A stretch of 64,000 nt of DNA from Bacillota bacterium. Lineage in GTDB: Bacteria > Bacillota > Clostridia > Acetivibrionales > DSM-1351. Below the pieces are notes generated by a model. The model saw only the letters and a list, made by a program, of their open reading frames with translations, was not told where the DNA came from and did not search any database. Below are positions 47,601 to 54,414 of this stretch, one piece after another. Location of the stretch: NCBI GenBank assembly GCA_023416275.1, contig JAEZIB010000114.1:30388-94387 (forward strand), given 5' to 3'. Numbering within the stretch: the first letter of the stretch is position 1; every line of letters starts with the position of its first letter. The position numbers and the translations under genes are program-made.

Positions 47601-47686
47601 TGACTTATATCTTGTTCTCCATTTATAAAGGTTATTCCCTTTTGTGTAAGTGATGCTCTCTTTAGAATATCTGCAAGACTTCTCAT
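35636..47686 (-). CDS. Lipopeptide synthetase: FAAL-ACP-(C-A-T)x3 with truncated C-domain tail
   Basis: A 4016-aa protein. Residues 1-555 are a fatty acyl-AMP ligase (FSSGSTGTPKGV, MPLTHDMGLIGFH, KTTSGKIQR), followed by a carrier domain (Ser608). Three elongation modules follow: C1 660-1090, A1 1115-1600, T Ser1657; C2 1712-2140, A2 2165-2670, T Ser2725; C3 2790-3205, A3 3230-3735, T Ser3790. All three C domains keep HHxxxDG. The codes I read are DGFFLGVVFK for A1 (Ile: known code DGFFLGVVYK) and DVWHFSLIDK for A2 and A3 (Ser: known codes DVWHLSLIDK and DVWHFSLVDK). Residues 3830-4016 look like only the C-terminal lobe of a condensation domain, with no catalytic histidines. So the line should start with a fatty acid and add Ile-Ser-Ser. 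There are no epimerase domains. GGAGGAAATAT precedes the ATG. Confidence 0.93.
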   Translation of the reverse strand: MRSLADILKRASLTQKGITFINGEQDISHLSYKNLYEKAQKFLAMLQKNGLKVGDQLILQLDDNEDFICIFWACIIGGIIPVPLTQGGNDEHRLKVVKVWQSLLSPHMISTANAYNRFKGHIQSTSEFEKDIEDIEKGIILLDNQEGGEEWGIISDANLENTAFLQFSSGSTGTPKGVILSHENLLTNIRAIVEGTNCTQEDSTFSWMPLTHDMGLIGFHLAPIYGCMDQYIMPTALFIRRPSLWMDKVDEYNATILSSPNFGYKYLLDHIEAKEHKNWNLSGVKLIFNGAEPIDAHLCRVFLDKMSPFGLKNNVLFCVYGLAEASLAVTFPPINEQILTHNVSRKSLNLGERIEYASGDEGISFVDLGYPVKDCSVAILNSNNEIMEDGHLGYVLIKGKNVTKGYYNNEVATSELIREDGWLNTGDLGFVKNGRLIITGRAKDIIFINGQNFYAHDIERIIYNLDGIELGTVAVCGVYDASEKTEQICAFIIFKKGIKDFIPKALEIRSALNKQVGFNEVLVIPVKKIPKTTSGKIQRYKLRESYIDGQFSNIVSELNQYFLEHSINRIIEKPENEIQQKLVEIWKELLKLQAVGVNEDFFKLGGNSLKGALLLNKIYEVFNTEIIMADFFVASTIKELAALIENSEKSEYGYIKSIEKREYYPLSAAQKRMYLLSQMERENTNYNLPYFMLVEGKLDATKVEVAFGTIIRRHEALRTSFCIVEGNPVQKVNEIVKFTVPCKSDDIENIDKLAAEFIKPFNLTEAPLMRVELVKFSENKHLLMFDMHHIISDGTTMGILIEEFTGLYLGNKLPEVKINYKDYAVWEKEYLTSEYVQKQKQYWLDRFSDEIAVLNLPTDYKRPKQPSYEGKRIKFNLPIDVKKEIDKLSQRTNATSYMILLAAYNILLYKYTGQQDIVVGSPVIGRPRSELTSVAGMFVNSLAMRNYPKGDNTFIEFLDSVRNNSLDAFKNQSYPYDKLIEELDIAAHSSGNPLFDTMFSVQNMELGEFDIEGLKFNNYQYETGISKFDITLLAEEKDGAVEFELEYKTALFNTKTIERMSSHFLNIIAEILKNPEVKLSEIMLISNEEQTQLLNDFNMSKTDFPKEKTLSELFEQQVLENPDRIAVAFENDNITYNELNIRANKLARTLCEKGLRKNGTIALLINRSIDMIIAILAVLKAGCCYLPIDTANPRDRVLDMLEDSSTDMLIAHKELLDLAAGTKTDILILEDILKQSQKENGQNLGYAINSDSSAYIMYTSGSTGKPKGNITTHYNISRVVRNTNYIEITAEDTLLQLSNYAFDGSTFDIYGALLNGAKLVLVDKDKLLDMNALAELIEGKKVTLFFITTVLFNTLVDTKLDSLKNIRKILFGGERVSVRHVQKALEFLGSGKLMHVYGPTESTVFATYYNIDKIDSNAVSIPIGKPITNTMLFVVDKYNKLQPIGVPGELCISGDGLAKGYLNRADLTAEKFVQNPFCSNKQFKFEFEDTRMYRTGDLVKWLPDGNIEFLDRIDNQVKLRGFRIELSEIESTISEIDGVKKVFATIVENEIGVKNLCAYIEFEGEFSYDNIKASLYEKLPAFMVPDYFILVDKLPINANGKVDKRKLPGIEKAVASTSEYIPPENDIQQKLQAIWTEILGIERISIDSKFSDIGGQSLKAAVIISRIYKEFNKDIPLREFFKAQTIRNIANIIDEAEEKQFQAVTKAEKKDYYPLTASQKGLFVQEQFEGIGISYNMPIALKVEGQLDPEVAAKSFLSIIKRHEALRTSFEVVDGIPVQKINESTDIDVVLSEGLEEDSSDIIRNFVRPFDLGATPLMRVQLVKFSQLKHMILIDMHHIISDGISVMSILRDFERLYNGEDLEPIELHYKDFAQWQNKFLLSDKAKKQEAYWGKTLSGEIPVLNMPCDFIRTDKRTFDGDSIHFAVDKKTVSALQDIVSKEGITLNSVLMFCYGVMLNKYTNQKDIMIGSLVSGRNHPDIENMVGMFNNFLPIKISVEAKSCFIDCAIANTKSIFTAYENQDYPYNLMVESFSGRIEKSRNPFFDTMLIYHNQFENQLKLQMKGLKIDRYELKTNTSKLDFKLDIYNAEDGGFDCFIEYNTNLFKIDTINRMSQHFLNILYGIISKPNLLIEEIDMMSDDEINQILSGFNNTKAEYPKEETINNLFRQQAAKTPDILAVSYGDKCLTYRELDQKSDMLAALLKKRGASAEKIVAVMLERSLTMSVALIAVLKSGAAYLPISPEYPVDRIKFMLKDSGAVLLITQEKFLEDISEYNIISEEKLVNLNDDGCYCEGSMSNNSDNNECCADLKNVNNAHNSAYVIYTSGSTGIPKGVVIEHYSLVNRLNWMQKLYPIGEGDVILQKTPYTFDVSVWEQFWWALNGAAVHFLEQGGEKDPETIVRAIEQHKITTMHFVPSMLNIFLEYIDGKADINCLKSLKQVFASGEALGAQQVNRFNRLLLTENGTRLHNLYGPTEATIDVSYFDCSTRMEYEEIPIGKPIDNINLYILDKNNRLCPIGVPGELCIAGDGIARGYLNRDELAKEKFVQNPFCADTKYQMMYKSGDLAKWMPDGNIQYLGRLDFQVKIRGNRIELGEIEAELLKHKCIKDVVVAANDHTDGSKYLCAYYVSDIELSVNELRLFLAKNLAEYMIPSYFVRLDKIPLSSNGKADRKALPNPEGIKINTGIAFTPPRTDVEKRLAVLWKELLNIDSIGIDDDFFNLGGHSLKATALVTKIHKEFGVAIKLRDIFSLITIKSIAEHITNKGQKEFKQIEKVTPKEYYKLSPSQKRIYLLNKIEDGGTAYNLPGALLIDGQLELNRFKTAFKKLIDRHETLRTSFHMIDGQPVQAIHEETAFDINVLEAQQKELPELLRNFVRPFELSKAPLIRVQLIKLAQDKHILMYDMHHIVSDGFSSMILVKDFVDLYTDKKLDELKITYKDYSEWQDGQFEKGELNKQEAYWLNNFKDNIPVLNMPTDYIRPNIQKFNGKKISMDIPTDIVEKVRELEKSTGVTLYMIMLAAYNILLSKYSDQEDIVVGCPTAGRQHADLDNIIGMFVNTVAIRNKPEGKKCILEFLAEVKEKSIEAFENEAYPFEELVNKLKLNKDLSRNPLFDTMFVLQNMGVPSMEIEGLKFSGYNIENNVAKFDLTIEAVEANEDIRLNLEYSTSLFKEETIIRLAGHFITILEAMALNPKKRIEEIDMVSDIEKNRILKVFNDTKAEYPKEETIDRLFRQQAARTPNKRAVSFCSSSLTYGEIDERSDILAHTLRKKGACAEKIVAVLMERSLEMSTALMAVLKSGAAYLPISPDYPLERIKFMLEDSGAVLLITQEKFVSWITEQDIISEEKLVNLNDKSLYIGCTVTDCDSVNNSHNPAYIIYTSGSTGTPKGVMIEHYSLINRLNWMQKMYPIGEGDVILQKTTYTFDVSVWEQFWWALNGAAVHFMEPGGEKDPEAIVRAIEEYEITTMHFVPSMLNMFLEYIDGKVDLKRLKTLKQVFASGEALGAQQVIRFNRLLLRENGTKLHNLYGPTEASIDVSYFDCSIDKEYEEIPIGKPIDNIHLYIIDKDNRLCPIGVPGELCIAGDGLARGYLNREQLTAEKFVPNPFCSITNYPLMYKSGDLAKWMPDGNIQYLGRLDFQVKIRGNRIELGEIEAELLKHAAIKDAVVAAIDHKDGSKYLCAYYVSDEELAVNELRAFLASNLTEYMLPSYFVKLDKIPLSSNGKADRKALPKPEGIKINTGTEYIAAKTTTEKKLEALWKKILGVDTVGINDNFFDLGGNSLLLVSMHSKLEEEYKDGIKITDLFANPSISSLAQFIDNIYNSKESAAPVKTVLTVDYFKNEASVESVASSFGYQFRKDMYESIKRLEGCSDYEAEHVLIALLVHLLHQITKQSVVCLNIGKGEKLCPVKIDTSGVKQLAELAKRVKASMGSDTLQVRNIRNIKKLNNEILLFININNNSNLASYLDCFDLVIDFNTINGHPVIHFDFNNTILKSTKIKELGENYIKFINAAIMQRK

Positions 47687-47739
47687 ATATTTCCTCCAAC
47701 AAACAGCTAATTAGGGCTTGCTGAACGTCAGTAAACATG

Positions 47740-47772
47740 CATAAATACAACCTCGTTGTAACAATATTTATG
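47740..47772. promoter_or_regulatory. Hairpin in the leader of the lipopeptide synthetase
   Basis: The outer arms CATAAATA (47740-47747) and TATTTATG (47765-47772) and the inner CAAC/GTTG pair can fold into a stem in the 5' leader. GGGCTTGCTGAAC at 47724-47736 resembles the end of the MITE-like element at 58795. This may be a relic of that element or an mRNA structure. Confidence 0.35.
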
Positions 47773-47778
47773 TTTTAC

Positions 47779-47803
47779 GTGTATATGAATTGAATATATA
47801 CAC
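47779..47803. promoter_or_regulatory. Palindromic operator candidate upstream of the lipopeptide synthetase
   Basis: GTGTATAT and ATATACAC are perfect 8-bp inverted arms around GAATTGAAT. The site lies 93-117 bases upstream of the 4016-aa synthetase start, in the only gap between it and the CPBP gene. The size and spacing suit a dimeric repressor such as PadR, TetR or MarR. I did not find a convincing -35/-10 pair beside it. Confidence 0.5.
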
Positions 47804-47941
47804 AAATATCTTTGCATCTTTATGGAATATCAGAAGTATAATTATATTCCTTATCGTCAAGTAAGCCCAAATTAAGTATTTTTACAAAAAATTTTTAAAG
47901 AAATGCTTTAACGTCTGCCTTATTTATTCACACATTTATCA

Positions 47942-48775
47942 TTAACGTACCGACATGTGTTCGCTTCTGTTATATGTTTTGTTTATTTTGGACTTTTGCT
48001 TCCAAAGGTAATAGCAGCCGCTTACTACCATAACTATACTTAAAAGGAATATCGGAATCATATAAATATCTCCAACATTACTTATAACACTTTCTATACC
48101 AAGCCTTCTGGAAATAAGCACTCCTGAGGTCTCAACAACATCAATTACAAAAACGGCAAGTAATGAGTTTGTTTGAATATAAACAAAAGTGTATAATAAA
48201 GCAGCTACAAAACAGAAGGTCATTAGCGGAATATCCATGAATATTACACCGTATAAAACCGCTGATATCAATACAGAAGGTATTAAAGGAATTGTTTCTT
48301 TTAGTTCATTGAATATTAAACCTCTGAATAAGAACTCTTCGAGAAGTGGTCCTATGATTACTGCCGTTAAAATTCCGATAATTAAAGAGCTGCTTTCATA
48401 GTTAAAGGATAGTAATTCATCAAATTGAGGAAACGCTTTGTCTATAAAAGATATATTTATTAAAGATGTATTAAAAATCAATCCGCCTAACCCAATAAAA
48501 ATAACTATTAAAGTATCCTTATAGCTTATTTTTTTGAATCTGCAGTACTCAAAGATACTTTTCTTTTTAATTGGCTTAGTTATTATGATATAAATTAAAA
48601 GAGTAATTGCATATGTAGCTATTAAAGGCAAATGTGGATTTTTTCCGATTACGTCTTTAAATGAAGCAATCTCCCAAAGAGGAGAATGATAAAAGGTAAA
48701 CTCCATTGTTTTCATTACAACAAGATGTATCAGTATGTAAAGGATTACTAAGCCAAATGTTTTTAAATACTTCAT
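47942..48775 (-). CDS. CPBP/Abi-family membrane protein, probably catalytically degenerate
   Basis: A 277-aa protein with about eight membrane helices. The first CPBP motif is intact (LLEEFLFRGLIFNE), but the two later histidines normally supplied by FxxxH and HxxxN are absent (AVLYGVIFMD and LLAVFVIDVVETSG). CPBP proteins are Rce1-like intramembrane proteases often linked to bacteriocin self-immunity. A paralogue follows upstream at 49045. I chose the second ATG (48775) because GGAGG is nine bases away, against three for the ATG at 48781. It lies directly upstream of the lipopeptide synthetase, so an immunity role is possible. Confidence 0.75.
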   Translation of the reverse strand: MKYLKTFGLVILYILIHLVVMKTMEFTFYHSPLWEIASFKDVIGKNPHLPLIATYAITLLIYIIITKPIKKKSIFEYCRFKKISYKDTLIVIFIGLGGLIFNTSLINISFIDKAFPQFDELLSFNYESSSLIIGILTAVIIGPLLEEFLFRGLIFNELKETIPLIPSVLISAVLYGVIFMDIPLMTFCFVAALLYTFVYIQTNSLLAVFVIDVVETSGVLISRRLGIESVISNVGDIYMIPIFLLSIVMVVSGCYYLWKQKSKINKTYNRSEHMSVR

Positions 48776-49044
48776 AACCATATACCTCCAAAAATAATCT
48801 GATATTTTTATATTATGTATTAATTTTATGCAGTTGTTTTTATGTACTGGGATTAAAAAGTGTTTTATTATGTTCCGAGTTATGCAGTGTTTTTTTAAGC
48901 AATCTCGGCAAATAGAAAAGCCTATTTAGGAGCCTTACAAATTCACCAAATATGATGCAACTTGAGTACCAAAATACTAGATAGATGACTAAACTGTTTT
49001 TAGACGATAATAATCAAAGCTTATTTTACTATATGGTTTTAAAA

Positions 49045-49854
49045 TTAATTAGCTAACGATTTAGAATTTTGCATTAAATTTTTATTTTGTTCTTTGCTAT
49101 ATAATAAAAATAAAGCAATGCCTATAATAGCAGTACTTAAAATAAGTCCTGGTATTCTAAAGCCTTCAAAGAAGTCTCCTGAAATATTTAAAATGAAATA
49201 AACACATATGTTATTTGTAGCCTGAGCAATATATGGAGCCCATAGGGTTTTAGTTTTGAAATATACCAAAATAACTACTATGTTCCCTAATATTCCGAAT
49301 ATTGTTAGTGGTGGGTTGAAGTTAAAGAATAAAGCACCATATATTATTGCATCTAATAGAATTGCAAGTATTAACGGCATTGCTTTTGACAATTCATTAA
49401 AAATAAGACCTCTAAACAGCATTTCCTTAAAAAAGGTGCCTATTATAACAAAGCCAGCAAAAACCAGTAAATTGCTGTTATAAATATAATCTATTAACTC
49501 GTTGAAATTAGAAATTTGTTTTATGAAAGTAAGACCTAAAAAATTAACCAGGAAAATTCCCATTCCAATACCTGTTAAAGCACTTAAAGCTGTATTACGG
49601 ATATTTATGTGTTTAACCTGTGTAACCTTTAAAATACTCTGCTTTTTTACCAAATAAATTAATACTGCAAAGATAGGAATTGCACATATGTCATTTAAAA
49701 CAACAAGCCCAAGTTGATTTCCGCTAATCCAATCACCAATTATAGCATCATTTTTCAACACATTGTACCATAAATAAACTACAGATTTGAAAATCGCAAA
49801 GTAAGCAAGTATGTAAAGTAAATTCAAACCCAACATCTTACATATTTTTTTCAT
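49045..49854 (-). CDS. CPBP/Abi-family membrane protein, paralogue with altered active site
   Basis: A 269-aa polytopic membrane protein related to the gene at 47942 (shared LFRGLIFNEL and overall helix pattern). In this copy the first motif reads FKEMLFRG, so the first catalytic glutamate is lysine. The later histidines are replaced (IYGALFFNF and PYIAQATNN). It is therefore unlikely to be a protease. It starts after GGAGGAGAT and has a consensus promoter upstream (49922-49950). Between it and the paralogue there are 269 bases, so the two may be expressed separately. Confidence 0.75.
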   Translation of the reverse strand: MKKICKMLGLNLLYILAYFAIFKSVVYLWYNVLKNDAIIGDWISGNQLGLVVLNDICAIPIFAVLIYLVKKQSILKVTQVKHINIRNTALSALTGIGMGIFLVNFLGLTFIKQISNFNELIDYIYNSNLLVFAGFVIIGTFFKEMLFRGLIFNELSKAMPLILAILLDAIIYGALFFNFNPPLTIFGILGNIVVILVYFKTKTLWAPYIAQATNNICVYFILNISGDFFEGFRIPGLILSTAIIGIALFLLYSKEQNKNLMQNSKSLAN

Positions 49855-49921
49855 ATCTCCTCCACAAATATTTTATTTTTACACAGAAACAACATATTTA
49901 CCATATAGTATAAACAAGTTA

Positions 49922-49950
49922 ATTATACATACAACCTCTATAAATGTCAA
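49922..49950 (-). promoter_or_regulatory. Consensus sigma-A promoter of the CPBP gene
   Basis: On the minus strand TTGACA and TATAAT, both perfect matches, are separated by exactly 17 bases, about 70 bases upstream of the 49854 start. This is the best promoter I see in the window. Confidence 0.75.
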
Positions 49951-50360
49951 TCAGTGTAATATTATTTATGGCATTTATTTATATAATTTGAATTATTTTA
50001 CTTTTAATCTTAAATGATTTTTTGCGTGTAAACCACTATTTTCAAGGCATCTAGGATTTTATGCTTATGCTTACGAGAAAACCACCCCTAAATTTAGTGG
50101 TATTTATAAATCGATAATTGTTGTTTTTTTACAATTTTGTTGAAATTAATCTAAATATTAGAATTTGAAATAGTCAAGCGAAAAAACAATAAATTTTTGA
50201 GGTTCTTGTAGCATAAACTAAGTATATTAAAAGTCAATTACTTTTTCCTCAGAATCAATATTTATCTTTGCGAAGCCTTTAGTCAAAAGAGATATAATTC
50301 ACATTTGATTGAGGTTATTAACTTACTGATAGATTATCGTCAAATTACATTTTTATACTC
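49951..50360. other. AT-rich intergenic region with a weak hairpin
   Basis: No gene is visible. ACCAC (50081-50085) and GTGGT (50097-50101) bracket CCCTAAATTTA. On the minus strand the hairpin is followed by TTTTC and might end the TPR-gene transcript, 260 bases away. I see nothing else. Confidence 0.4.
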
Positions 50361-51317
50361 TCAACTTTTTATTGAAAATTCAAACAGTTTTTTGTACTGC
50401 TCTATATCTTTGAGGGGTTCAAGCTCCTTATCATTCTTCATATATTCTGCAAGCTCTTTACTCAAACCTACAGCATTAATTAAATCACGAATTGCCAGTT
50501 CGAATTTTTCCTTATGCACATAAAAACAAGCTCTATTATAAAATAAAAACGAAGAGCCTGGACAGCTTTTTATGCCCTTTGATATTATTTCTATTGCCTT
50601 CTCATAATCATTCTGTTCAACATAAATAATAGATAAGTTTAAATAGGTATACGGATATTTAGCATTCTGATCAATGGATTTAACATAATACTCTATTGCT
50701 TTGTTTGAGTATCCCAGTTTATTCATAATGACACCAGCATTAAACAAAGCCCTGTAATTATCTGGATCAAGTTGCAAGCCTCTTCTTATCGAAGCCAACG
50801 CTTTATCATATTTGCCTAAATCTTCATAAACAGCAGCAAGATTATTATATGCCCAAAAGTGGTTTGGTTCTATTTCTGTTGCCTTTTCGTAATACTCAGC
50901 TGCTGCTTCCTTTTTACCACTCTCGTCCAATACATTTGCCAGAAAAAAATATGCCTCAACATACTCTGGTTCTATTTCAATAGCACGTTTATACGAAAAA
51001 ATAGCATTATGGTAATCCTTTTTATCATCATAAATAATTGCCATACCATAGTATGCTCTAGCCTCTAACGGATTTATTTCCATAACCTTTTGATATAGCA
51101 TTAATGCTTCGTCTTTTCTTCCTAATATATCAAGATTTAAAGCTATATCCAGTAAAATCCCAATAAAATCAACATTCAAACCTTTTTTTAAATATATATC
51201 TAATGCTTTATTATATATTTTAATCGAAAACTTAGGAATTATATCTACTAATAAACTAGCAACAACATATAAAAATTTGAAATATTTTAAATAAGAAATA
51301 GTCATTATATTATGCAT
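50361..51317 (-). CDS. Tetratricopeptide repeat protein
   Basis: A 318-aa protein built of about seven TPR units (for example MLYQKVMEINPLEARAYYGMA, YKRAIEIEPEYVEAYFFLA and YEKATEIEPNHFWAYNNLAAVYEDLGKYDKAL, given here only in part). The N-terminus is hydrophobic (FLYVVASLLVDIIP) and may be a membrane anchor. TPR proteins form scaffolds for protein partners. It is a single gene with gaps on both sides. The start is uncertain because no clear ribosome binding site precedes the ATG at 51317 or the internal ATG four codons later. Confidence 0.85.
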   Translation of the reverse strand: MHNIMTISYLKYFKFLYVVASLLVDIIPKFSIKIYNKALDIYLKKGLNVDFIGILLDIALNLDILGRKDEALMLYQKVMEINPLEARAYYGMAIIYDDKKDYHNAIFSYKRAIEIEPEYVEAYFFLANVLDESGKKEAAAEYYEKATEIEPNHFWAYNNLAAVYEDLGKYDKALASIRRGLQLDPDNYRALFNAGVIMNKLGYSNKAIEYYVKSIDQNAKYPYTYLNLSIIYVEQNDYEKAIEIISKGIKSCPGSSFLFYNRACFYVHKEKFELAIRDLINAVGLSKELAEYMKNDKELEPLKDIEQYKKLFEFSIKS

Positions 51318-51512
51318 AAATATTAATACAACTTCTCCAATACATTTAATGTCAAACAGCCTGCTTTTTTATTACAAAATGACTTTAGTATACGTAACTA
51401 TTGTTTATTATAAATTACTCAATTTTCCATTGATAAGTTGAACACCTGCAATTTTATACTGAGAAGGTTGAATAAATTATTAAAAACATCAATATTATCG
51501 TATCTATTATAC

Positions 51513-52490
51513 TTAACCAGTATAAGTCATTAATTCCTCCAGTGCATCCAATAGTTGCTTTCTTGCCCATTTATCGCAATTTTCCCATGGATACCTTCTG
51601 TAGGAACATTCTATAACCATTATAAGGAACAAGTATATGCTATAAATTATTGAGCGGACTTTCTCATCCTCTTCCAGGTATGTCCTACCTATAAAGCTAT
51701 TCATGAAAGCAGTGTCATGTAAAAGAAATCCACATACTGGCTCTAATAAAATATCTCCGTAAATAGCCCGCTCAAAGTCAAGAATCCCTGTAATTTCAGG
51801 ATTATGCGGATTAACAAAAATATTTCCTTTCCACAAGTCCTTATGCACTAATGAAGCTTCCTCAACTTTATCCAGAATATCACTATACTTTTTAATTAAA
51901 TTATAAATGGTATTATAATCGTAAGGTAATTTCACCCTAATATCTTTAGCATCATCTAATAATTCCTTTATCATAAATAAAAAGGTCTCACTCCACGTAC
52001 TAAATTGCTTTTCCTTCTTTGATATATCACCAAAAAAATCCGATTTAATACCAGTAATTTGTTTAACATATTTACCAAGCTCTGAAGATATAGAATTTCG
52101 TTGCACCTCATTTAGCTCATCATAAATGTTGTCAAGAGGCATTCCTTCAATAAATTCCATGAAAAAATATTCATTTTCGATAATATCTCTAGCACCATCA
52201 TAATATAAGACCTTTGCAACAGGCACATTTACTGTGGAACTTAATTTTTTCAAAACTTCTATTTCATTTTCCATAATATCTTTTTCATATCTCATTACTC
52301 TTACATGCTTTGGAGGTGATACTTTTAAAACTATTTTCTGACTTCCCTGTATAGTCAAACAATAGGCTGTATTAAAAAAACCTTGTTTTATTTCTTTTAT
52401 TATATTTATCGCTGTATTTTCTCCGAATGCCTTTTTGACTATACTAACTATATTTTCATTCGAAATATTTGTTTTTGTTATACTGCTCAT
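51513..52490 (-). CDS. Phosphotransferase of the aminoglycoside/choline kinase fold
   Basis: A 325-aa kinase-like protein. It has the APH catalytic loop HKDLWKGNIF (the HxDxxxxN motif), the metal-binding ILDFERAIYGD, the nucleotide-binding lysine in IVLKVSPPKHV and the FMEFIEGMPL hinge. This family phosphorylates small hydroxylated molecules such as aminoglycosides, choline or sugars. No antibiotic substrate can be assigned. AGGAGC precedes the ATG. It stands alone, with 367 bases to the ABC exporter genes. Confidence 0.85.
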   Translation of the reverse strand: MSSITKTNISNENIVSIVKKAFGENTAINIIKEIKQGFFNTAYCLTIQGSQKIVLKVSPPKHVRVMRYEKDIMENEIEVLKKLSSTVNVPVAKVLYYDGARDIIENEYFFMEFIEGMPLDNIYDELNEVQRNSISSELGKYVKQITGIKSDFFGDISKKEKQFSTWSETFLFMIKELLDDAKDIRVKLPYDYNTIYNLIKKYSDILDKVEEASLVHKDLWKGNIFVNPHNPEITGILDFERAIYGDILLEPVCGFLLHDTAFMNSFIGRTYLEEDEKVRSIIYSIYLFLIMVIECSYRRYPWENCDKWARKQLLDALEELMTYTG

Positions 52491-52857
52491 GCGTATTTGC
52501 TCCTAATCAAGAAAGTTAATTTATTTACAATATTAACAGATGCCTAGTTTTATAATACTACAACTCATAAGCTTATAATACCAATCCATAATAAATAGCA
52601 GAAATATTTTGTATAAAAACATACTTTTTTAGTAAAAACCTGTAACTAAATTATGTTTAATCAAAAACAGAAAAATTCAATTTCTCTTCACAGCAATAAA
52701 AATCGTACAAAATAATAGACCCATGGAGGTACGAATTTCTACCATCGTGAGTCTAATTAAGTTGCGAAGATAAAAACAATTATCAGAATATCTTAAACCC
52801 TAATAATAATTGCTATTGTACAATAAATACATATATGTGTCAAATGGGAAAAGCACA
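52491..52857. other. Intergenic region with short repeated motif
   Basis: No gene is visible. GACCCATGGAGGTACG at about 52724-52739 recurs with two differences at about 57731-57747 (GACCCCGTGGAGGTACG), and AGTTGCGAAG follows it. It is otherwise AT-rich with no clear terminator. Confidence 0.4.
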
Positions 52858-54414
52858 TTAATCCATTATTTCACTATTCTCAAAAATACCTCTACTCAAA
52901 TAAGCAAGCAAAGCACTTGAAAGCAAATTAGTCAGCAGTATACATGCCGATGTAACTAACATATTCGGCATATCATTTAATACAAATGAAACTACAACTA
53001 TTACTACAACAGTTGGAATAAAGGTAGCTACAGCAAAACACATCCTCATAAATGTTACCGCTACAACATTAGCACCAGATCCGATCATTCTATACGTTAA
53101 TACTTCTGCAAATATAAACAAAACAACAAAACTTGCAAATATCAACAAATAACCAATTAAATTTACAGGACTTATTTTATAAATCAAACCCGCTATAGTT
53201 ATTGAAATCCCTCCACTTAATAGGGTCTTAATTAGTCCTGGCAAAATTGATACAATCAGCTTGCTAAAGGAAGTTGCCGGAATTAAAAACACATAGGGCT
53301 TTTTGAACTCTCTATGCCAGGAGTCATTTAGAGACATTGTTAATGAACTAAATCCAATCATCATCAATACAAAATAGAAATCAAGTCCGAATATTAATCC
53401 AAAAGCCAAATAAATAAGTCCCATATATACTTCCCTGTATCTGGCTCCAAGACTTAATTTATTGCTTTCAAGCTTTTGTCTAGAATAGATAGCAGCTGCT
53501 CCTTGGTTAAACTCCACATTTGCAGCTCTTTTCTTTAATTTAGCTACAGATCTGACATCGATATTTCCATTTGCCTTCTTGTCATCTAACAGCTTTTGTA
53601 AATTTATTGAGTCCTCCAAAGTCTTTTCATAAAAATCTGTTTTGATGTTGTATAAAGCTATGCACAATACAACATTAGTAAAAACTAGCAATACAACAGC
53701 AGGGATAAAGCCAAATAGCATATATTCATCCAGCAAGGAACTTATTGCCCATTTTGTCCAACCAAATAACGGAACTAAATTATATAAATAATGTGTGAAT
53801 AATTTCTGAGAGGTTTGTTTAAAATCAAAGCCAGTATTAATTAGTAAAACAACAAACACAAGCACTAATACGCCAATTAAGGTCAAGAATATTGCCCTTG
53901 CCTTCTTTTTTAAACCCGGTTTCTCTATATCCACAATATAGAAATAGTAGTATGACAAATATATGCAGCCAAACAAAAGACTAACCACAAACAGAATTAC
54001 TATAAATTTGGGAGCTGTAAGAGCAGGTCCTAATATATATGGAAAATAAAAGCAAATAAAAAGTGAGGTTAAAACAGAAACTGGTGCTGTAGAAACCAAC
54101 AAATATGCCAGTACAGTCCTCTTCTCAAAGGGTCCGGAAAACATAAAATTAGCATCTGCCATTGTTAGAATACCAGTATCCCTTGAAAGAAAAGTGTTGT
54201 ACAAAATAACTCCTATTAGCAGAATTATGCCTGCCATAATAGTTTCAGAAAATACGCTGTCCATAGCCTGCCTCTTTGTTGTAAAAGAAACAACAAAGGA
54301 AGTCCCTATTCCGAATACTGCAATTATTGTAATAATAATAGAAAGCGCACTGGAAAAAGCACGTTTAATCTTATTAATATATTGTCTTTTTAGTAAATAC
54401 ATTATTGCCTGCAT
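52858..54414 (-). CDS. ABC exporter permease
   Basis: A 518-aa polytopic membrane protein with about 12 hydrophobic segments in two halves separated by a soluble stretch near residue 260-310 (KTLEDSINLQKLLDDKKA). Its start overlaps the stop of the ATPase gene by one base, which pairs the two. It resembles the putative ABC exporter family of Firmicutes. The substrate is unknown and no biosynthetic gene is adjacent. Confidence 0.8.
   Translation of the reverse strand: MQAIMYLLKRQYINKIKRAFSSALSIIITIIAVFGIGTSFVVSFTTKRQAMDSVFSETIMAGIILLIGVILYNTFLSRDTGILTMADANFMFSGPFEKRTVLAYLLVSTAPVSVLTSLFICFYFPYILGPALTAPKFIVILFVVSLLFGCIYLSYYYFYIVDIEKPGLKKKARAIFLTLIGVLVLVFVVLLINTGFDFKQTSQKLFTHYLYNLVPLFGWTKWAISSLLDEYMLFGFIPAVVLLVFTNVVLCIALYNIKTDFYEKTLEDSINLQKLLDDKKANGNIDVRSVAKLKKRAANVEFNQGAAAIYSRQKLESNKLSLGARYREVYMGLIYLAFGLIFGLDFYFVLMMIGFSSLTMSLNDSWHREFKKPYVFLIPATSFSKLIVSILPGLIKTLLSGGISITIAGLIYKISPVNLIGYLLIFASFVVLFIFAEVLTYRMIGSGANVVAVTFMRMCFAVATFIPTVVVIVVVSFVLNDMPNMLVTSACILLTNLLSSALLAYLSRGIFENSEIMD

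Noticed and set aside
26198..47686. Thioesterase or reductase release domain
   Set aside because: I looked for GxSxG-type thioesterase or reductase sequence after the last carrier domains of all three synthetases and found none.
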